The translations under genes and the position numbers were made by a program. A stretch of 26,498 bases of DNA from DASUFE01 sp036274675 (GTDB taxonomy: Bacteria > Pseudomonadota > Gammaproteobacteria > HTCC5015). The notes beneath the pieces are model-generated. The model was not told the DNA's origin, ran no database searches, and was given only the letters and a program-made list of their open reading frames with translations. Positions 23,446-26,498 of this stretch are shown in pieces. Every line of letters starts with the position of its first letter. Position 1 is the first letter of the stretch. The stretch lies in contig DASUFE010000098.1 of assembly GCA_036274675.1 (NCBI GenBank), positions 1 through 26,498 on the forward strand, given 5' to 3'.

Positions 23446-24204
23446 TCAGCCATTACCCCGCCGCTGCTTGCGAGCCTGGGCGGCACTGAATATTCCACGC
23501 AATATATTGATCTCGGTAACGGTGAGTCGCGCTTTATTAAACAGACGCCGTAAGCGCCTTAAAAGAGTCTCATGGGGATGCCCGTCTTCTATAACCCCAA
23601 TATCCCGCAATGTCTGCTGCAGATGCTCATGAAAACTCTCAATAACCGCGCTGGTTGCCTGAGGCTCATCAGTATCGTCAGCCTGCCCATTCTGCAAACC
23701 CAAATCTTTTTCCTGCGCCCGACACAGTTCGTATCCATAAATCTGTACCGCGGAAGCAAGATTTAATGAGTTGTATAGGGGATTTGCCGGAATGGAGGTC
23801 ATGAACTGACAACGCGCCAATTCTTCGTTGGTAAGCCCGGTACGTTCGCGCCCGAAAACAAGAGCGACATCACCCTTCCCCGCATGTTGCAGCAAGGTCT
23901 GCACGCATTGTTCCGGGTCCAACAAGGGCCATTCCAGACTTCTGCTGCGCGCGCTGGTACCGATGGCGAGTACGCAATCGGTCAATGCTTCTTCCAGGCT
24001 ATCGCAGATTCGAGCGGATTTCAGTACATCGTCCGCCGCTCCCGAAGCCAGTGCAATAGCATCGGCGGACGGATATCCCGTGGGTTGCACCAGATAGAGC
24101 TGTGACAGGCCCATTGTTTTCATGGAGCGGGCCGCGGCACCGATATTGCCAGGATGGGAAGTGTTGACCAGGACTATACGAATTCGGTCCAATGCTTGAG
24201 CCAT
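23446..24204 (-). CDS. trmJ: tRNA (cytidine/uridine-2'-O-)-methyltransferase TrmJ
   Basis: TrmJ methylates the 2'-OH of position 32 in several tRNAs. The product is 252 residues. The SPOUT domain starts at IRIVLVNTSHPGNIGAAARSMKTMG. The SAM-binding knot contains VALVFGRERTGLTNEEL and IPANPLYNSLNLASAVQIYGYEL. A C-terminal helical part follows (RRLRRLFNKARLTVTEINILRGI). I chose the ATG at 24202-24204; the frame runs open for 169 more codons upstream, but that part is antisense to suhB and unconserved. trmJ precedes iscR as in E. coli and is divergent from suhB by 72 bp. Confidence 0.96.
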   Translation of the reverse strand: MAQALDRIRIVLVNTSHPGNIGAAARSMKTMGLSQLYLVQPTGYPSADAIALASGAADDVLKSARICDSLEEALTDCVLAIGTSARSRSLEWPLLDPEQCVQTLLQHAGKGDVALVFGRERTGLTNEELARCQFMTSIPANPLYNSLNLASAVQIYGYELCRAQEKDLGLQNGQADDTDEPQATSAVIESFHEHLQQTLRDIGVIEDGHPHETLLRRLRRLFNKARLTVTEINILRGIFSAAQARKQRRGNG

Positions 24205-24276
24205 AAAGTAAAGCCTGTTTTCCCATACAAGTTTTGTTATCCTACGCGTCCCCCGACTTAACGGCGCAGAACAGCA

Positions 24277-25068
24277 ATGCACCCCTTTATCACCATAGCA
24301 GTCCGGGCCGCACGCGCGGCCGGCAATATTATCACGCGCGGCCTGAACCGTCTCGACACCCTGCAGGTGGAAGCCAAGCAGACGGATAAGGATTTTGTTT
24401 CGGAAATCGACCGCCAGTCGGAAGAGGAAATCATCAAGATTATCCGTCGCTCGTATCCCGAGCATGCCATCCTGGCCGAGGAAAGCGGCGCCCAGGGTGA
24501 GGCCGAGTATCAATGGATCATTGATCCGCTGGACGGCACCACCAATTTCCTGCACGGCTTTCCGCAGTTCGCGGTTTCCATAGCTGTCCGCCAGCGCGGC
24601 AAACTGACGGCAGGAGTCGTCTATGATCCCATCATGCAGGAGCTGTTCACGGCGGTACAAGGCGGCGGCGCACAGCTGAACGAACGCCGCATTCGCGTCA
24701 GTACCCGGCACCAGATGAATACGGCGCTGCTCGGAACCGGCATGCCGTTCCGGCCGGACCAGGACCTTGATTACTATCTTGCCACCCTGCGGATACTGAT
24801 GCGGGAATCGGCGGGCGTGCGGCGTCCCGGAGCCGCGGCGCTGGATCTGTCCTATGTGGCGGCGGGACGGCTGGACGGTTTCTGGGAATTCGGTCTGAAA
24901 CCCTGGGATATTGCAGCGGGTGCGCTATTGATTCAGGAAGCCGGCGGCATCATCAGTGACCAGCATGGAAAAGGCGATTTTCTGGAGAGCGGCAATGTTG
25001 TCTGCGGCAACCCGAAAATTCATCAGCAGATGCTGAAGCTGATACAAGGCGCACCGAAACCGGCCTGA
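24277..25068 (+). CDS. suhB: Inositol-1-monophosphatase SuhB
   Basis: SuhB is an inositol monophosphatase-family protein. In E. coli its more important role is in the rRNA antitermination complex, so the same may hold here. The product is 263 residues. The metal-binding motifs are EES at 68-70, DPLDGT at 83-88 (Asp83, Asp86) and WDIAAG at 210-215 (Asp211). NFLHGFP follows the second motif. The ATG at 24277 has only a weak ribosome binding site, which fits the low, controlled expression known for suhB in E. coli. It is divergent from trmJ and converges with secF across about 20 bp. Confidence 0.97.
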   Translation: MHPFITIAVRAARAAGNIITRGLNRLDTLQVEAKQTDKDFVSEIDRQSEEEIIKIIRRSYPEHAILAEESGAQGEAEYQWIIDPLDGTTNFLHGFPQFAVSIAVRQRGKLTAGVVYDPIMQELFTAVQGGGAQLNERRIRVSTRHQMNTALLGTGMPFRPDQDLDYYLATLRILMRESAGVRRPGAAALDLSYVAAGRLDGFWEFGLKPWDIAAGALLIQEAGGIISDQHGKGDFLESGNVVCGNPKIHQQMLKLIQGAPKPA

Positions 25069-25088
25069 CAAATACCGGCCGGGCGCGC

Positions 25089-26021
25089 TCAGGGCATGCT
25101 ATCGAGCGCGCTTTCCCGTTTCGCAGGCATCAGATCCTCGCGCGAAACGCCGAGCCACATCACGATGGCGCTGGCGACGAACACCGAGGAATAGATGCTG
25201 AACAGAATGCCGATGGTCAGCGCCAACGCGAAGTAATGCAGCGTTTCCCCGCCGAAAAACAGCATGGACAGCACCGCCAGTTGCGTACAACCGTGTGTAA
25301 TGATCGTGCGCGACATGGTACGCGTGATGGCGTTATCGATAATCTCGGTAGTACTGGCCTTGCGCATCTTGCGGAAGTTTTCCCGTATCCGGTCGAACAC
25401 TACCACCGACTCGTTTACCGAATAACCCAGGATAGCCAGCACGCCGGCAAGGACGGTGAGCGAGAAATCCCACTGAAAGAAGGCGAAGAAGCCGAGGATG
25501 ATCACGATATCGTGCAGGTTGGCGATAATCGCGGCGACGCCGAATTTCCACTCGAAACGCATCCATAGATAGAACACGATGCCCAGCGAAACCGCGATCA
25601 GCGCGTAAATGCCGTTTTCCAGCAGCTCCTGGCCGACCTGCGGGCCGACGAACTCGACACGACGCAGTTCCGCGGCAGGTTCCTGCTTCTTCAAGGCCTC
25701 CATGACGACTTCCGAGACCTTGCCGCCTGGAACCTCGATTTTGGCCGGCAGGCGTACGAGTACCGTCTGGGAGGTCCCGAAGTTCTGCACGCTGACATCA
25801 TGAAAATTCAGTCCATCAATAGCCTGGCGTATTTTGGGCAGATCCGCCGACTGCGGATAACTGACTTCCATCAGGGTGCCCCCGGTAAAGTCGATGCCCA
25901 GATTGAGCCCCTTGATGGCGAGAAAAATCACCGCCAGCACGAAAGTAATCACCGAGATGACGTTGAATACCAGCGCATGGCGCATGAAGGGAATATCGCG
26001 GCGGATCTTGAAAAATTCCAT
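25089..26021 (-). CDS. secF: Protein translocase subunit SecF
   Basis: SecF forms with SecD the proton-driven complex that pulls exported proteins through SecYEG. The product is 310 residues. The first membrane segment is at about 18-37, followed by the signature GLNLGIDFTGGTLMEV. A periplasmic domain covers about 60-125. Five further membrane segments include VLAGVLAILGYSVNESVVVFDRIRENFR, the conserved SecF motif. GGAG stands 8 nt before the ATG. secD ends 17 bp upstream on the same strand, so the two form one operon. Confidence 0.97.
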   Translation of the reverse strand: MEFFKIRRDIPFMRHALVFNVISVITFVLAVIFLAIKGLNLGIDFTGGTLMEVSYPQSADLPKIRQAIDGLNFHDVSVQNFGTSQTVLVRLPAKIEVPGGKVSEVVMEALKKQEPAAELRRVEFVGPQVGQELLENGIYALIAVSLGIVFYLWMRFEWKFGVAAIIANLHDIVIILGFFAFFQWDFSLTVLAGVLAILGYSVNESVVVFDRIRENFRKMRKASTTEIIDNAITRTMSRTIITHGCTQLAVLSMLFFGGETLHYFALALTIGILFSIYSSVFVASAIVMWLGVSREDLMPAKRESALDSMP

Positions 26022-26038
26022 GGACAGTACTCCGATAA

Positions 26039-26498
26039 TTATTTCTTGGCGGCCGCCGCTTGCGGCAGATGCCAGGTCGCGTTGCCGATAGCCAGCCGTG
26101 ACAGTCGCACGCGGCGGCCGTAAATCAGATTCACCAGAGCGCGCGATATCATCACGCCGCTGAACATCGAGGTCAGGATGCCGAGGCAGAGCACCACCGC
26201 AAACCCGCGCACCGAGCCGCTGCCAAAAGCGAACAGCGACAAACCGGCGATCAACGTGGTGATATTGGAGTCCATGATGGTGGCGAAGGCGCGGTCATAG
26301 CCTGCGTGTATGCTGGCATGGGGAGTGTTGCCGTTGCGCAGTTCCTCGCGTATACGCTCGTTGATCAGCACGTTGGCATCGATGGCCATACCAATGGTGA
26401 GCGCAATACCCGCCATGCCCGGCAGGGTCAGCGTGGTCGGCAGCATGGACAGCAGGCCGATCAGCAGCACCACGTTCGCGCCCAGCGCGAGCACGGAA
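26039..26498 (-). CDS. secD: Protein translocase subunit SecD, C-terminal end (cut by window edge)
   Basis: Only the last 152 or so codons are in the window; the frame is open to the edge. The segment covers the C-terminal membrane helices, including GIALTIGMAIDANVLINERIREELR, the conserved SecD motif, then DSNITTLIAGLSLFAFGSGSVRGFA. The tail ends NATWHLPQAAAAKK. The downstream partner secF follows after 17 bp. The call is secure despite truncation. Confidence 0.96.
   Translation of the reverse strand, partial: SVLALGANVVLLIGLLSMLPTTLTLPGMAGIALTIGMAIDANVLINERIREELRNGNTPHASIHAGYDRAFATIMDSNITTLIAGLSLFAFGSGSVRGFAVVLCLGILTSMFSGVMISRALVNLIYGRRVRLSRLAIGNATWHLPQAAAAKK

Noticed and set aside
24205..24711. 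169-codon N-terminal extension of trmJ
   Set aside because: The frame is open but the sequence is antisense to suhB, and the TrmJ family starts at the internal Met at 24204.

Overview
The window is chromosomal DNA from a gammaproteobacterium: GC-rich, densely packed, mostly house-keeping genes. The right-hand two thirds keep the order I remember from Pseudomonas-like genomes: secD-secF, suhB, trmJ, the isc iron-sulfur operon, ndk, rlmN, pilW/pilF, rodZ, hisS, yfgM, bamB, der. A bacterial squalene synthase beside ispG hints at a squalene/hopanoid producer, possibly a methanotroph-like lineage. That placement is inference only.

Layout, left to right. 1-1769 (-) is the N-terminal half of SMC, cut by the window edge. 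1859-2248 (+) is queF (queuosine synthesis). 2413-4806 (-) holds squalene synthase and ispG. 4923-5663 (+) is a CysZ-type membrane protein, which meets the next gene at a bidirectional terminator. 5849-7759 (-) encodes an exported di-heme cytochrome with a family 2 carbohydrate-binding module inserted between its two haem sites; this is the most unusual protein here. 7760-8169 is an AT-rich non-coding island with three inverted repeats and a 10-codon minigene. 8170-14583 (-) is der, bamB, yfgM, hisS, rodZ and pilW. 14671-16267 (-) is rlmN and ndk. 16412-23373 (-) is iscX, fdx, hscA, hscB, iscA, iscU, iscS, a second cysteine desulfurase and iscR. 23446-24204 (-) is trmJ, divergent from suhB (24277-25068, +). 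secF and the end of secD close the window on the minus strand.

The isc operon is transcribed leftwards from iscR. Its promoter, at 23405-23432, is covered by two IscR type 1-like boxes, so the usual feedback by [2Fe-2S]-IscR should apply. Three things depart from the standard layout. A second cysteine desulfurase lies between iscR and iscS, and no cysE is present where I would expect it. Seven back-to-back hairpins fill the hscA-fdx gap. ispG is missing from its usual place between rodZ and hisS and is paired with squalene synthase instead.

The main candidates for something new are the CBM2-cytochrome fusion, the hairpin array inside the isc operon, and the operator-rich island between the cytochrome gene and der. 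No RNA genes, CRISPR arrays, insertion sequences or prophage genes were recognised.
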